Shown here piece by piece: positions 7,738 through 18,406 of a stretch of 64,000 bases of DNA. Below the pieces are notes generated by a model. That model searched no databases. It had not been told where the DNA came from and saw only the letters and a list, made by a program, of their open reading frames with translations. This stretch comes from Azolla caroliniana (Eukaryota; Polypodiophyta), in NCBI GenBank assembly GCA_043228905.1, contig JBHGNT010000018.1:11036001-11100000 (forward strand), in the 5' to 3' direction. Both the position numbers and the translations under genes were made by a program. The stretch's first letter is position 1. Each line of letters opens with the position of its first letter.

Positions 7738-10700
7738 ATGGAAGGCGGCGGTAGTGGGCCTCCGGGCATGATGGTGTTGAACTCACAGAACTACGCCGAC
7801 TGGAAGATAAAGATGGAAGACCTTCTCATTGTCAGAGACCTGTACGAACCGATCGACAATGCTGAGATACCCAAGGGGGTGATAGAGTCGGAGTGGAGGC
7901 TTCTGAACCGGAAAGCCGTTGCAACCATTCGGCAATACGTCGACGTGAGCGTTCTACAACATGTGGCGAACGACACCATCGCATATGAGATGTGGCGGAA
8001 GCTGTCGGGCCTCTACGAGAGGAAGAATGCGTTGAACCGGACCTCCCTGATGAGGAAGATAGTGAACCTCAAGTACCGGGACGGCGAGAGTATGGTGGAA
8101 CACGTAAGCATGTTCATGGGATTCGTGAACCAGCTTGCGGCGATCAAGTTCCCGTTGGAGGATGCAATGCAAGCCATCATTCTGATGTGTACATTGCCGG
8201 AAAGCTGGGAGAACTTGGTGGTGACTCTCAGCACCTCCTGCACCGAAGATAACTTGTCCCTAAAAACGGTAAAGACAAGTATTTTGAACGAAGAAGCGCG
8301 TCGGAGAGATAAAGAACCGGCCTCCGATCCGAAGATGCTGCTTACCGAATCGGATCGGGGAAGACAACGGAACCGGAGTCCGCAAAGACGGGAGAAGTCG
8401 GGGACCCGGTCGCAGTCAAGAGGAAGGCCCACATGCTTCCACTGTGGGAAGCCGGGGCACTTCCGAAAGAATTGTCGGCATTACCGAAAAGACAACGGAG
8501 CCGACGACACCGATTCGAAGAAGTCTTCGGAACGGAACGGTGCTTACCGGGGAGCCACGGACCGGAATGGTTCGGATTGGCGAGGGCAGGACCGGAAAGG
8601 AACGACGGCACTCGCGGCAAGTGAAGAGGAGATCATGCTCATCACCGAAGAAGGTGAACTAAACATTGCCGGCGATGAGACTACCTGGGTGGTCGATTCC
8701 GGAGCGTCGTTCCACCTGACCCCGGAAAGAAGATACTTCTCATCCTACACAGCCGGTGAGCATGGCTGTGTTCGGATGGGAAATGAAGGTACGTGCCGGA
8801 TTGCCGGCATAGGAGACGTGTGGTTGACAACCTCGACCGGATGCAAAATGTTGCTGAAGGATGTCCGACACGTTCCGGAGGTTCGATTGAACCTGATTTC
8901 GGCCGGGAGGCTAGACGATGAAGGCTACACAGGTAGCATCCGGAACGGTGTCATGAAGTTCAGCAAAGGAAGCCTGATAGTGGCTCGGGCCCGGAAGGTC
9001 AACACACTGTACCTGATGAATTCCCGGCTATGTCCGGAGGAGCTGAACGTGGCAGCTGACACTGCCGGTGAGCTGTGGCACAAGAGACTGTGCCACATGA
9101 GCGAGAAGGGGATGAAGAGGCTTGCCGAAGACAACCTGATTCCGGTAAAGCACGTACACTTGGGGAAGTGTACCGACTGTCTGGCCGGTAAGCAAAACCG
9201 GACCTCCTTCCGCTCAAGACCACCGATGAGACGTAGTGTACCATTGGAGTTGGTACACACTGATGTGTGTCAGGTAGAAACGAAGTCACATGGCGGAGCC
9301 CAGTACTTCGTAACATTAATAGATGACCATAGCCGGAAGCTGTGGGCGGCACCGTTGAAGACAAAGGACCAAGTATTGTCCGTCTTCAAAGAACTCCACG
9401 CGAGAGTGGAAAGAGAATCCGGCAAGAAGCTGAAAGCAGTACGAGTGGATAACGGAGGAGAATACCGAGGGCAATTTGAGGAGTATTGCCGTTCGATGGG
9501 AATCCGGCTCAAGTTTACTGTGCCGAAGACGCCGGAACTGAACGGGCTGGCCGAGAGGATGAACCGGACCATAATGGAGAGGGTCCGGAGTATGCTGGCG
9601 CATGCGAAATTACCCAAGGGGTTTTGGGCTGAGGCAATGTTGACGGCGACATATGTGATAAATAGATCACCCTCAGTACCCCTGGATGGAGACACGCCAC
9701 AGAGAGTGTGGACCGGTAAGGAAGTGTCTTACCGGCATCTGAAGGTGTTTGGGTGTCTCGCATACGTGCATGTGGCAAAGGACCGGAGAGGAATGTTAGA
9801 TCCAAAGACCCGGCCATGCATATTCCTCGGTTACGGCGACGACGAGTTCGGCTACCGAGTATGGGACCCGGTCGACAAGAAGATATTCCGGAGTCGTGAT
9901 ATCATCTTCATGGAGGACAAGAAACTCGCGGACTGGGAGTCGGAAAAGAAGATGAAGAGCTCCAAGTCGACCGGTGAGGATCAACTCTACGAGGAGCAGT
10001 CCCGACCGGCAAGGGATCGGTTAGCACTCGAGGATCCGGCCGAAGACGGTGAAGAAACAGAACCGGCCGAGGAAGATGAAACTGATACTGGAACCGGCCC
10101 CGATCCCGGAATGGATTCGGATGAAGAGGAAACGGAGGAGCCGGTTACCGAAGCTCCAGAACGGAGATATCCTCTAAGAGAGAGAAGGGTCCCCCGGAGA
10201 TTTCCAGAACCAGAGCACGTGCTGCTAACCGACGAGGGGGAGCCGGAGAGTTTTGAAGAAGCAAAGCTTGACACCCATAGCCGCAGGTGGTTAAGTGCCA
10301 TGCAGGAGGAGATGGATTCCCTGCATGAGAACCACACATATGAACTTGTGGAGTTGCCGAAAGGAAAGCGGGCACTTCGAAACAAGTGGGTGTTCAAGCT
10401 GAAACCGGGAGATGCCGAAAACCCCCCGAGATACAAAGCCAGGATCGTGGTGAAGGGGTTCCAGCAGAAGAAGGGCGTCGACTTCGACGAGATATTTGCC
10501 CCGGTAGTGAAGATGACCTCCATCCGGACGGTGCTGAGCATAGCGGCAAGCATGGACCTCGAGGTAGAACAGATGGACGTGAAGACGACATTCCTTCACG
10601 GTGACCTCGAAGAAGAAATCTACATGCAGCAACCGGAAGGATTCGAGAAGAAAGGGAAGGAGCACCTGGTATGCCGGTTGAAGAAGAGCCTTTACGGACT

Positions 10701-11811
10701 GAAGCAGGCTCCCCGGCAATGGTACCGGAAGTTCGACTCTTTCATGACCAACGAAGGGTACCACAAAACGCAGTCCGATCACTGCGTGTTTGTGAAGAAG
10801 TTCGAAGAAGGAGTCTTTCTAATACTCCTCCTGTACGTGGACGACATGTTGATCGTCGGACGGGACCAGGTCAAGATACGGATGCTGAAGAAAGCGCTTC
10901 ACCGAACCTTCTCAATGAAGGACCTGGGTCCGGCGAGGCAAATACTAGGGATGCACATCATCCGGGACCGGAAGAAGAAGCAGTTGTGGCTGTCACAGGA
11001 GAAGTACGTGACAAAGGTGCTTCAACGGTTCAACATGTCGGAAGCAAGACCGGTCGGATCGACCCTCCCGGCAAATTGCAAGTTATCCGGCAAGCAAAGT
11101 CCCAAGACAAAAGTTGAAAAGGAGGATATGATGAAGATACCATATGCCTCTGCCGTCGGGAGCTTGATGTACGCAATGGTGTGTACCCGACCGGACATTG
11201 GATACGCAGTCGGAGTGGTGAGCCGGTATATGAGTAATCCCGGCAAGGAGCACTGGAACGCGGTCAAATGGATACTCCGATACTTAAAGGGCACTTCGAA
11301 CATGTGCCTCCGATTCGGCTCCGGTAAGCCCGAACTCGATGGATTTACCGATTCGGACATGTCGGCTGATGCGGATACCAGCCGGTCTACATCTGGGTAT
11401 GTAATGACATATGCAGGGGGAGCCGTTTCGTGGCAGTCGAGGTTGCAAAAGACGGTTGCGTTGTCAACCACGGAGGCGGAGTACATGGCGGCTGTTGAAG
11501 CCGTCAAGGAAATAATATGGATGAAGGACTTCATTAGAGAGCTCGGTATCCGGCAGGAGGAGTACCGGCTCTACAGCGATAGTCAGAGTGCCATCCACCT
11601 TGCGAAGAACGCGGCCTACCATTCCCGGACGAAACACATCCAGCGTAGATACCACTGGATTCGGGAAAGGATAGAAGACAAGGAGTTCGTGCTGACGAAG
11701 ATCCACACGGACGAGAACGGATCGGATATGCTGACCAAGGTGCTCACACCCGACAAGCTGGAAGCATGCCGGAAGAGGATTGGATTGGAGAGACATCCCA
11801 TGCCGAAGTGA
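7738..11811 (+). CDS. Ty1/copia gag-pol polyprotein of element H, intact
   Basis: A single 1357-residue frame encodes all proteins for particle assembly, reverse transcription and integration. The frame is open back to 7621, but that part is LTR and PBS, so the ATG at 7738 (MEGGGSGPPGMM), 17 bases after the PBS, is the likely start. Gag occupies about residues 1-300 with the zinc knuckle CFHCGKPGHFRKNC from residue 233. Protease has VVDSGAS with D320. The pre-integrase zinc region (HKRLCH, CTDC) is near 450-490. Integrase has D509 (HTDVC), D571 (VDNGGEY) and E606 (LAERMN). RT has YVDD with D1035 and D1036. RNase H begins near 1200 (FTDSDMSAD, D1205) and ends with TKHIQRRYHW. Length is usual for plant copia. 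No stop or frameshift was seen. Confidence 0.96.
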   Translation: MEGGGSGPPGMMVLNSQNYADWKIKMEDLLIVRDLYEPIDNAEIPKGVIESEWRLLNRKAVATIRQYVDVSVLQHVANDTIAYEMWRKLSGLYERKNALNRTSLMRKIVNLKYRDGESMVEHVSMFMGFVNQLAAIKFPLEDAMQAIILMCTLPESWENLVVTLSTSCTEDNLSLKTVKTSILNEEARRRDKEPASDPKMLLTESDRGRQRNRSPQRREKSGTRSQSRGRPTCFHCGKPGHFRKNCRHYRKDNGADDTDSKKSSERNGAYRGATDRNGSDWRGQDRKGTTALAASEEEIMLITEEGELNIAGDETTWVVDSGASFHLTPERRYFSSYTAGEHGCVRMGNEGTCRIAGIGDVWLTTSTGCKMLLKDVRHVPEVRLNLISAGRLDDEGYTGSIRNGVMKFSKGSLIVARARKVNTLYLMNSRLCPEELNVAADTAGELWHKRLCHMSEKGMKRLAEDNLIPVKHVHLGKCTDCLAGKQNRTSFRSRPPMRRSVPLELVHTDVCQVETKSHGGAQYFVTLIDDHSRKLWAAPLKTKDQVLSVFKELHARVERESGKKLKAVRVDNGGEYRGQFEEYCRSMGIRLKFTVPKTPELNGLAERMNRTIMERVRSMLAHAKLPKGFWAEAMLTATYVINRSPSVPLDGDTPQRVWTGKEVSYRHLKVFGCLAYVHVAKDRRGMLDPKTRPCIFLGYGDDEFGYRVWDPVDKKIFRSRDIIFMEDKKLADWESEKKMKSSKSTGEDQLYEEQSRPARDRLALEDPAEDGEETEPAEEDETDTGTGPDPGMDSDEEETEEPVTEAPERRYPLRERRVPRRFPEPEHVLLTDEGEPESFEEAKLDTHSRRWLSAMQEEMDSLHENHTYELVELPKGKRALRNKWVFKLKPGDAENPPRYKARIVVKGFQQKKGVDFDEIFAPVVKMTSIRTVLSIAASMDLEVEQMDVKTTFLHGDLEEEIYMQQPEGFEKKGKEHLVCRLKKSLYGLKQAPRQWYRKFDSFMTNEGYHKTQSDHCVFVKKFEEGVFLILLLYVDDMLIVGRDQVKIRMLKKALHRTFSMKDLGPARQILGMHIIRDRKKKQLWLSQEKYVTKVLQRFNMSEARPVGSTLPANCKLSGKQSPKTKVEKEDMMKIPYASAVGSLMYAMVCTRPDIGYAVGVVSRYMSNPGKEHWNAVKWILRYLKGTSNMCLRFGSGKPELDGFTDSDMSADADTSRSTSGYVMTYAGGAVSWQSRLQKTVALSTTEAEYMAAVEAVKEIIWMKDFIRELGIRQEEYRLYSDSQSAIHLAKNAAYHSRTKHIQRRYHWIRERIEDKEFVLTKIHTDENGSDMLTKVLTPDKLEACRKRIGLERHPMPK

Positions 11812-11821
11812 AGGGGGAGTT
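11811..11821 (+). promoter_or_regulatory. polypurine tract of copia H
   Basis: AAGGGGGAGTT lies between the stop codon and the TG of the 3' LTR. Confidence 0.85.
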
Positions 11822-12419
11822 TGTTGGGATTTCGGTCCCTCCGGATGGGATGTCCGGAGATGAATGACGGCAAGCCCGCTTGCGGTTACGGAACCGGAGG
11901 ATGAAGAGTACCCGACTACAGAGCCGGATGATGAAGACCCCGGCTACGGAGCCGGATGATGAATGTACCCGGAGAGAGATCCGGATGCGGGGACATATTT
12001 GTGAATATGTTTGCCAAGGGCCCTTGAGGCTATATTTGTAAATAGCCCGAAAGTCATATGTGTATAAATATGACTTAGGGCAAACAGTTGTTGTTGTTGC
12101 TCACATTTTCTGTTTTCACTTAGAGGGAGTGAAGAGAGCAGCCGAGAGAGAGATAGAGAGAGAGACGAAGAGGTCGTTGCCTCTGTGTATTACCGCCGAC
12201 TGTGGCGAAGACAGTGAGCTCAAGGTTGTCGCCTTGTAGCTTCACCATTGTACATCTCTGTTTATAGTGATAGTTGGAGTTTGAGGACTCCCGTGGTTTT
12301 TCCCATTTAGAGTTTTCCACGTAAAACATCCTGTGTACTCTTCTCTCTATTGTCTTCGTGCATTTTGTTTCTGTGAGTTGATCCTATTCCTCGGTTGTGG
12401 CCGAGCACTGTGTTTAACA
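11822..12419 (+). repeat. 3' LTR of copia H
   Basis: 598 bp, the same length as the 5' LTR, with four substitutions by my reading. It is followed by the right GTTTA duplication (12420-12424). Confidence 0.95.
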
Positions 12420-13679
12420 GTTTAGGAGGTAACCCATCTAGGAGTTCACTCGGAAAAACATCACGAAAATCATTTACGATTTCATCAAGTTGTTGTTCAA
12501 AATATGTTAATTGAACCGAGACATTATCGATATTGTAAACGTGAATGTCTGGATCAAGTACACAATAAAATAGAGTAGAACAAGACAACTCGGATATTGA
12601 TGGACACGAGGAAACAATCGAGAGGGATTGTTTTTTGACACATTGAATAAAATGAGTATAGTCATTCAGTACAAATGTAATTGAATGATGAACCCAATCA
12701 ATAGATAAAGAAGAGCTTATATTATAGAACCATGGATAACCCACTATTACATCAGTGGTACAAAGATTCATTACATGGAAGTCTACTTCCTCTATATAAG
12801 TGTCAATAAAAATTCCTAATGAATGAATCGCCCCGTTGATGTATTGTACTCTTCCATCAGCCAAGTGCATCGTGTAGGTGTGATCACTTACCGTGGTTTG
12901 GATTCCCTATATCTAAACCAAACGATCATTCACAAAGTTGTGTGAGCTTCCCGAATCAAACAAAAATTGTACGGGATATCCATTGATATACCCGTTTGCA
13001 CGTAGTAAATCATTGGGACTCAATACATAGTGAGGGAAAGAACATTGACAATTACTGAAATCATGTGTATAGACCTGAAGGACATTGGGAATCTAACCTT
13101 TATGGTCTGCAGCTTTAGCTTTGCCGTCATGCTCTTTCCGTTGGAGCTTTCGACATTGTTCTTTTGTGTGACCCCTCTTTTTGCAGAATACGCAAAAAGG
13201 ATGTTGTCGCTTACAATCGCGATCCATGAATTCGTTGGGTGTCTTGCGTTTCCCTACGAATTGCGACTGCTTAGTCTCGGGTACTTCGTTGGGTTTATTG
13301 TGGTCCTTCTTCGAAGTGCGTTGATAGTGAAGAACTATTTAAATGGCCTCTTCAAAGGATTTTGGATCCTTATCGTGCACTATCCAATTCCGGTCGAATG
13401 CCGCTCTGTTTTATGAGCGTAGACTCTATCGTGTACTCCTAAAGAGAGGGGGCGTGGTCGTTGAGGCGGGGTTTCCGCGTAGCGCATTCTTCTATCTGTC
13501 GGGTGATGGATCTACTCAGTGGTCGATCTTGTCGAGTAGTATCTCTGATAAGTTAGTGGCTAGACATCCATTCCTTGTTGCTCAGTTGTTAGGATTCACA
13601 GATCACCAAGCGTGCCAAAAGTGTTACCGGTTAGGAACACAGCTTGCCCTAAGTCCTTCGGGGTGATCGTTGTGCAAGG
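12420..13679 (-). pseudogene. chromovirus I gag (C-terminal part), zinc knuckle and protease
   Basis: Minus strand, upstream part of the gene continued at 7109. Near 13165-13215 there is a CCHC knuckle CVFCKKRGHTKEQC, which binds the element RNA. A retropepsin core VQFLFDSGSSHNFV follows near 12935-12980; its DSG is intact. The linker up to RT is open from 12870 to 12420 (ELLDGLPPK at the junction with H). Gag upstream of the knuckle (13220-13660) has stops and frameshifts but keeps the order of the family, including SRSITRQIEE and SGIRPELDSA. The gag N-terminus and leader were not identified. Non-functional. Confidence 0.85.
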
Positions 13680-13971
13680 GAGAGGAGGTTGGCGTAGCGC
13701 GTAGGATGTAGGGACTTATGCAGTAGAGCCTATACAGAAGGCGTAATGGGAGATGGCTACAACCAAGCTCCTAATGTGCGTAAATACGCACATGTACTTC
13801 ACCTTACGCTTACTCGTACACAGTCACGCACAAAGATAAAAGGCCAGAGACAAGAGACAGGAATCAGAGAAGACAGAAGCTATATTAAAAGACACTGCTC
13901 AAAAATGCACTAACCCTTTACAATGTTCATATGCCCTTTATATACACAGGGCCTAGTCGGTTACGCTTCCC
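13680..13971 (-). repeat. LTR-like remnant with TATA box, parent unknown
   Basis: No coding sequence here. On the minus strand a TATATAAAGGG lies at 13934-13944, and the neighbouring sequence looks like U3/R. If read across K to 21496-21515 it would start TGTAACAG, as many plant gypsy LTRs do. It does not match the 3' LTR of chromovirus I at 4051-4365, so I cannot say it is that element's 5' LTR. Confidence 0.4.
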
Positions 13972-14608
13972 GCTATCATGGTAGTTGTGGTTCGTGCGGC
14001 GAAGTCACATGGAGTAAGGTTAAGGGAAGTTGAAGGAACTTTTATAAGGCTTACACACAAATGTTAGGAAGATTAAGGATAAGAAGAATAAGAGTTTAAA
14101 GTAATATGTGTGTGTGAGAGACTAGTATAGATAAAAATAGAGACAATGTATGATTCAAGAAGCAAGATAGAGACAAAGTATGATTTAAGACAAAAAAGTA
14201 TATGATATGAACATGATGTATAACCAACTTTACAATTCTTGATAGCAAGATGAACTCTTTCTCTACCGACTCTTGATTTGAACCCTTGACTCCAACTTGG
14301 AAACACGAGCCTCTTCACCAATAAGCTAATTTATTTGATTGATTATGTTATTTTCTAATTTTCTCTTGCTTGATTCCCCTCTTGTTTTCCTTACCCCTCT
14401 TTATATAAGTATTGTCATGCATATGGTATTTGTGTGGGAGGATGGCATGCATGCAATGCATGACTTTCATGTGATGCATGATCGCCATTTGGCATACATG
14501 CATTACATGTGATGCATGATAGCCATGATGCTCATTTGAGCTCTCATGTATGAAAATAGATATAGGATAAGTACAATGATGGAAATATATCTTCTAAAAC
14601 AAATAACC

Positions 14609-14798
14609 TAGTTTAGTGATGTATACCTTGTGCTTCGTATACAAGGTTGAGGGTTCAAGTCTCTCAATTTTACTCCATACAACATCTAGCTCCATTCTTA
14701 TATCATGAAACATATTCTTTATAATACCTTTAAAAATGAATAACCTAGCCTAGGGGTATGTATATTATACTTCATATATAAGGGTGTGGGTTCAAGTC
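14609..14798 (+). other. two tRNA-like A/B-box modules in LTR K
   Basis: Copy 1 has an A-box-like TAGTTTAGTGATGTA (14609-14623) and a B-box-like GGGTTCAAGTC (14651-14661). Copy 2 has TAGCCTAGGGGTATG (14746-14760) and GGGTTCAAGTC (14788-14798). The right LTR keeps one copy (21310-21324 and 21352-21362). These match RNA polymerase III internal promoter motifs of tRNAs and tRNA-derived SINEs; no complete cloverleaf is claimed. Confidence 0.55.
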
Positions 14799-14840
14799 TC
14801 TCAAATACTACTAAATACGATATTTAAGTTCATTTTTATA

Positions 14841-14862
14841 TCGTGAAGCACATTCTTCACGA
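14841..14862. other. terminal hairpin of LTR K
   Basis: TCGTGAAG (14841-14848) and CTTCACGA (14855-14862) form a perfect 8-bp stem at the very start of the LTR as read on the minus strand. The right LTR has the same at 21472-21493. Confidence 0.7.
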
Positions 14863-14916
14863 CACCCACCCCCTCTGAACTTGCACATTGGTTGTGCAAA
14901 GTTCATCCAACACTTC

Positions 14917-16038
14917 TTATGATTCTTTTAGTTCTTCTACTTCTTCATAAAATTCAGGCTCTAGTGACTCCCTCCTTTTAAATATTTTAATCATTTTTCC
15001 TGCAATTGGGATACGAATTTTTGTCCCATCTAATTCATTGAGGAAATATGTGGCCTTATCTGTTATTTTCCTAACTTCATAAGGTCCAAACCATCTTTTT
15101 GTGAACTTCTGAATAGTACTGTATTGATTATCTAGGCTACTATCATATACTAATACCCAATCTCCCTCTTGCACATTCCTTGGTCATATTCTTTTTATCT
15201 TGTCAAATCTATCCTTATTCTTGATTCTTGCCTCTTTCAATCTAGTAGCTGGGTTCTATCCTGGATTGAAGTTGTCGTATCCGAATAGCAAGTAAATCTT
15301 CCCTTCTCATTTCTGATTCCCTAGGAAACACAACCCATGTAGTTATCTTTTCTTCAATTGGCATTATCGGCTTCTGTCCTGTGATTAATTCTGCAGGCAT
15401 ATATCCAATAACAGTGCTATGAGTTGTCCTATCAGCCCATATTGCATAGGGTAAGACTTTTGGTCAATCACTAACCCATCCTTTACATGCCTTTGCTAAA
15501 GCTTTGACTATTGGCCCATGTCCCCTTTCTATCTTTCCATTAGCTTCCGGATTGTATGCCGTTGTCAAAGGTAGCCGAATCCCTATTTTGTCGAAAAAAT
15601 CTTGAGCTTCTGTAGAATTGAGCTCTCCCCTATCTACTACTATCTTCCCGATACATCCATATCTACAAACAATGTCCTCCAAGATGAATTGACATACTCC
15701 TAATGTCTCTTTTGTTCGCAGTGCACGTCCTTCCACTTGATTTGTTAGATCTTCTCTTGCAAGAACCAAGTATCTTTTTTGTCCTACTCCAAGTGGCATT
15801 GTTACCAAATCTATCATCCACTTGTAATGCACCCCCGGTGAGTATGTTGGGTGTAACTCATCACAAAATTTTACATTTGAATAATATTGACAAGTGGGAC
15901 AAGTTTCCACATACTTTTTTATTTGCTCATAGTATCGAGGCACCAAAACCGTTCTTTAATCTTATTGAAAGTGGCCCACACTCCTCGATGACTAGCCCAT
16001 TCTTTGTCATGTAGCTCTCTAATTATCTCCTTCTTTTC
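14917..16038 (-). pseudogene. gypsy K integrase, distal duplicate copy and C-terminal module
   Basis: The downstream copy of the duplicated integrase. Residues CPTCQYYSNVK, MIDLVTMPLG, VVDRGEL and GKIERGHGPIVK are present at 15464-15946 (minus), so the D, D, E residues survive, but the ends are shifted. The segment 14917-15174 encodes the GPY/F-type module (WFGPYEVRK, GTKIRIPIAGK) that ends the polyprotein, as in element A. Stops separate the two. Only this copy is adjacent to the true C-terminus. Non-functional. Confidence 0.82.
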
Positions 16039-16878
16039 ATCTTGTCAAATTTGTTCTTATTCTTGATTCTTGCCTCTTTCAATCTAGTAGTTGCTTTTTC
16101 TATGTCTTCTGTCCTTGATTGAAGTTGTCGTATTCGAACCGCAAGTAAATCTTCCCTACTCATTTCTGATTCCCAAGGCAACACAGCCCATGTAGTTATC
16201 TTTTCTTCAATTGACATTATTGGCTTCTGTCCTGTGATTAATTCTACAGGCATATATCCAGTAACAGTGCTGTGATTTGTCCTATCAGCCCATAGTGCAT
16301 AGGGTAAGGTTTTTGGCCAAGCACTGACCCGTCCTGTACATGCCTTTGCCAAAGCTTTGACTATTGGCCCATGTCCCCTTTCTACCTTTCCATTAGCTTC
16401 TGGATTGTACGCCGTTGTCAAAGAAAGCCGAATTCCTATTTTGTCGAAAAAATCTTGAGCTTCCGCAGAATTGAGTTCTCCCCTATCTGCCACTATCTTC
16501 CTGATACATCCATATCTACAAACAATGTCCTCCAAGATGAATTGACATACTCCTAATGTCCCTTTTGTTCGCAATGAATGGCCTTCCACTTGATTTGTTA
16601 GATCTTCTCTAGCAAGAACCAAGTATCTCTTTTGTCCTACTCCAAGTGGCATTGTTACCAAATCTATCATCCACTTGTAATACAACCCCGTTGAGTATGT
16701 TGGGTGTAATTCATCACAAAATTTTTACGTTTGAATAATATTGACAAGTGGGACAAGTTTCCACATACTTTTTTATTTGCTCATAATATCGAGGCCACCA
16801 AAATCGTTCTTTAATCTTACTGAAAGTGGCCCACACTCCTCGATGACCAGCCCATTCTTTGTCATGCAGCTCTCTGAT
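15198..16878. repeat. tandem duplication within gypsy K integrase
   Basis: Two head-to-tail copies, about 15198-16038 and 16039-16878, offset by about 841 bases. In the stretch I aligned by eye they are roughly 90 percent identical, so they have diverged since duplication or came from different template copies. The breakpoint lies in ATCTTGTCAAAT on one side and CTAATTATCTCCTT on the other. Confidence 0.85.
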
Positions 16879-17331
16879 TATCTCCTTTCTTTGCCCTTCG
16901 GAACCTATTACTCTTTGTGGGTTTCCTATCTTGGTCTTCGGATGTCGCCATAGATATCCTTCATGTAGGAAGAACTTATGGGATTTCTTGCGAAACTGTG
17001 CGAACTCTTTTCCAGACCGATCTTTATACTTGTCAAGGGTCTGTAGATACTTCCCTATTTCCTTGAATTCTTCTTCATACTCCTCTTCTAGAAACGGCAT
17101 TCCTCCTTCCCGGGTAATGCTTGTGGTGAAGAATGTTTGTTCTTTGTCCTCATCGTTCGATTCTGGAATCTCCTCTTCCTTATACCTTGCTCTTGATAAC
17201 ATATCTGCTACTTCATTTCTATTCCCAGAGATATGTCTAACTTCAGGGTTGACTGATCTAATATAGATACACCATCTTAACATGGCTTGATCTGGAATAT
17301 CACAATTAGCTATGATACCAAGAATAGGCAA
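16023..17331 (-). pseudogene. gypsy K integrase, proximal copy, with zinc domain and end of RNase H
   Basis: From 17331 leftward: the end of RNase H (RHISGNRNEVADMLSRA), the HHCC domain (HDKEWAGHRGVW, CPTC) and, after a one-base disruption near 16725, the catalytic core from 16685: MIDLVTMPLG, VADRGELNS and GKVERGHGPIVK, then TGYMPVELITGQ. The D-D-E residues are intact. Copy 1 ends in LKEARIKNKNKFD, where the duplication join begins. Expected to be dead because of the frameshift and duplication. Confidence 0.85.
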
Positions 17332-17446
17332 ACAATTTGTTTCTATTATTACTTCAGCACCAATTAAGTAATCTCTATCTGTCTTAACTGTTGTTACTAC
17401 CCCCCATAGCTCTCTTTTGACCTGTGCATATTTTCTTTGTCAACCA

Positions 17447-18404
17447 CTAAAAAACTTCGCTTCGAATCGGACTTTCTTCCCCATCTTGTTGGCTTATCAC
17501 CCATCCAATTCCAATGGGACTAGAGTCTACTGTGAGATATATGGGCCGGGTGTAGTTAGGTTGCTTTAATGGTGGAGCTTGTGCCAAGTAAGACTTCAAT
17601 TTCCTCATTGCCTCCGAGTGCTCTTCACTCCATTCAAATGTTTCTCCTTTTCTTAGTAGTCTGTATAAAGGTTCAGATAAATGGGCATAATGCGGAATCC
17701 ATCTACAGTAAAAAAACACATACCCCTAGAAACCTTCATACTTTTGAGATGGATGTACATTCCTCTTGCATGTTTTGAACTGCATTGACCTTGGTGGGGG
17801 ATGGCTTTCTCCCATACGGACCACACAAATGACCAACTATTAATATCTCTTTTGCCCCAAATATTGATTTCACCCCTAATAAGGTCAAATGCACTTCTTC
17901 CATCCTTGATAGTATCTTCTCACAATCCTTGATATGGTCGGCAATGAATTGTTGGCAACCATCTTCGTCGAATTCCTCATTCTTCTCTTCCTCCTTGCAT
18001 CCCTTAATTGGAACATCATCTAAAAAAGGCATTGTAATATGAGGAATAAAATCACAAAGTACCTTGTTCATTCCATTCATCATATGCGCCACTAAGTTGG
18101 TTGCTCCTTGCAGCAAGGTACACATCCGTATTAACCTTATAGGTGTCTTGATAGAAGTAATATCTCGACTTTTGATAGCAAGTTGAAATTGATCATACCC
18201 GGAATAAAGATTTCCCATTGAATATATAGCTCTTCCTGCAAACATCTTAGCAAACTCATCCACAATTGGCCCTACTCCCGAGTTTCGGATTGTTACCTTA
18301 TTCACGGGTTGCATATCTTGGATAAATCGGAGCCGTCCATCTTTCTTTAACACAGTGAACCATCGACTCAAGTAAGGAGCGTTCGATAGTTCCAAGATAC
18401 CCAT
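17447..18404 (-). pseudogene. gypsy K reverse transcriptase and RNase H
   Basis: RT runs from about 18404 leftward: RWFTVLKKDGRLRF, then SGYDQFQLA, then the catalytic FLDD in MPFLDDVPIKG. The zone VGHLCGPYGRKPSP matches element A. A stop or shift near 17730 separates the RNase H start (YLTVDSSPIGIGWV, 17447-17719). RNase H core residues beyond 17447 are frame-shifted. In RT the wording is close to gypsy elements of basidiomycete fungi (recalled from family knowledge, not a search). Confidence 0.87.
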
Positions 18405-18406
18405 CC

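Larger units (their letters stand above)
7110..12419 (+). mobile_element. Ty1/copia element H, complete and apparently intact
   Basis: 5310 bp with 598-bp LTRs at both ends, initiator-Met PBS, one 1357-codon gag-pol frame, polypurine tract and a perfect GTTTA target duplication. I count four mismatches between the LTRs (one G/C and three G/A), so insertion was recent. All catalytic motifs are present. It is the only full-length element here that could be autonomous. Confidence 0.96.
4051..13679 (-). mobile_element. Ty3/gypsy chromovirus I, decayed, split by copia H
   Basis: A minus-strand gypsy element with order gag zinc knuckle, protease, RT, RNase H, integrase, chromodomain-like tail, 3' LTR. 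Copia H (7110-12419) interrupts it at the start of RT. Joining the flanks across the GTTTA duplication gives the expected protein order (LPPK then RNIDHRID). The 3' LTR is cut by J at 4051. A matching 5' LTR was not found; the right limit is where recognisable gag sequence ends. Confidence 0.85.
13972..14864 (-). repeat. 3' LTR of gypsy K
   Basis: On the minus strand it starts TGTCGTGAAG at 14864, next to the purine tract CAGAGGGGGTGGG (14865-14877). The left edge is set by loss of match with the other LTR near 13972 and may be off by several bases. It contains a cluster of CATGCA/TGCATG motifs (14441-14535) and two tRNA-like modules. Confidence 0.8.

Noticed and set aside
9987-10553. 188-codon minus-strand Ser-rich frame inside copia H
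   Set aside because: Antisense shadow of the acidic linker between integrase and RT.
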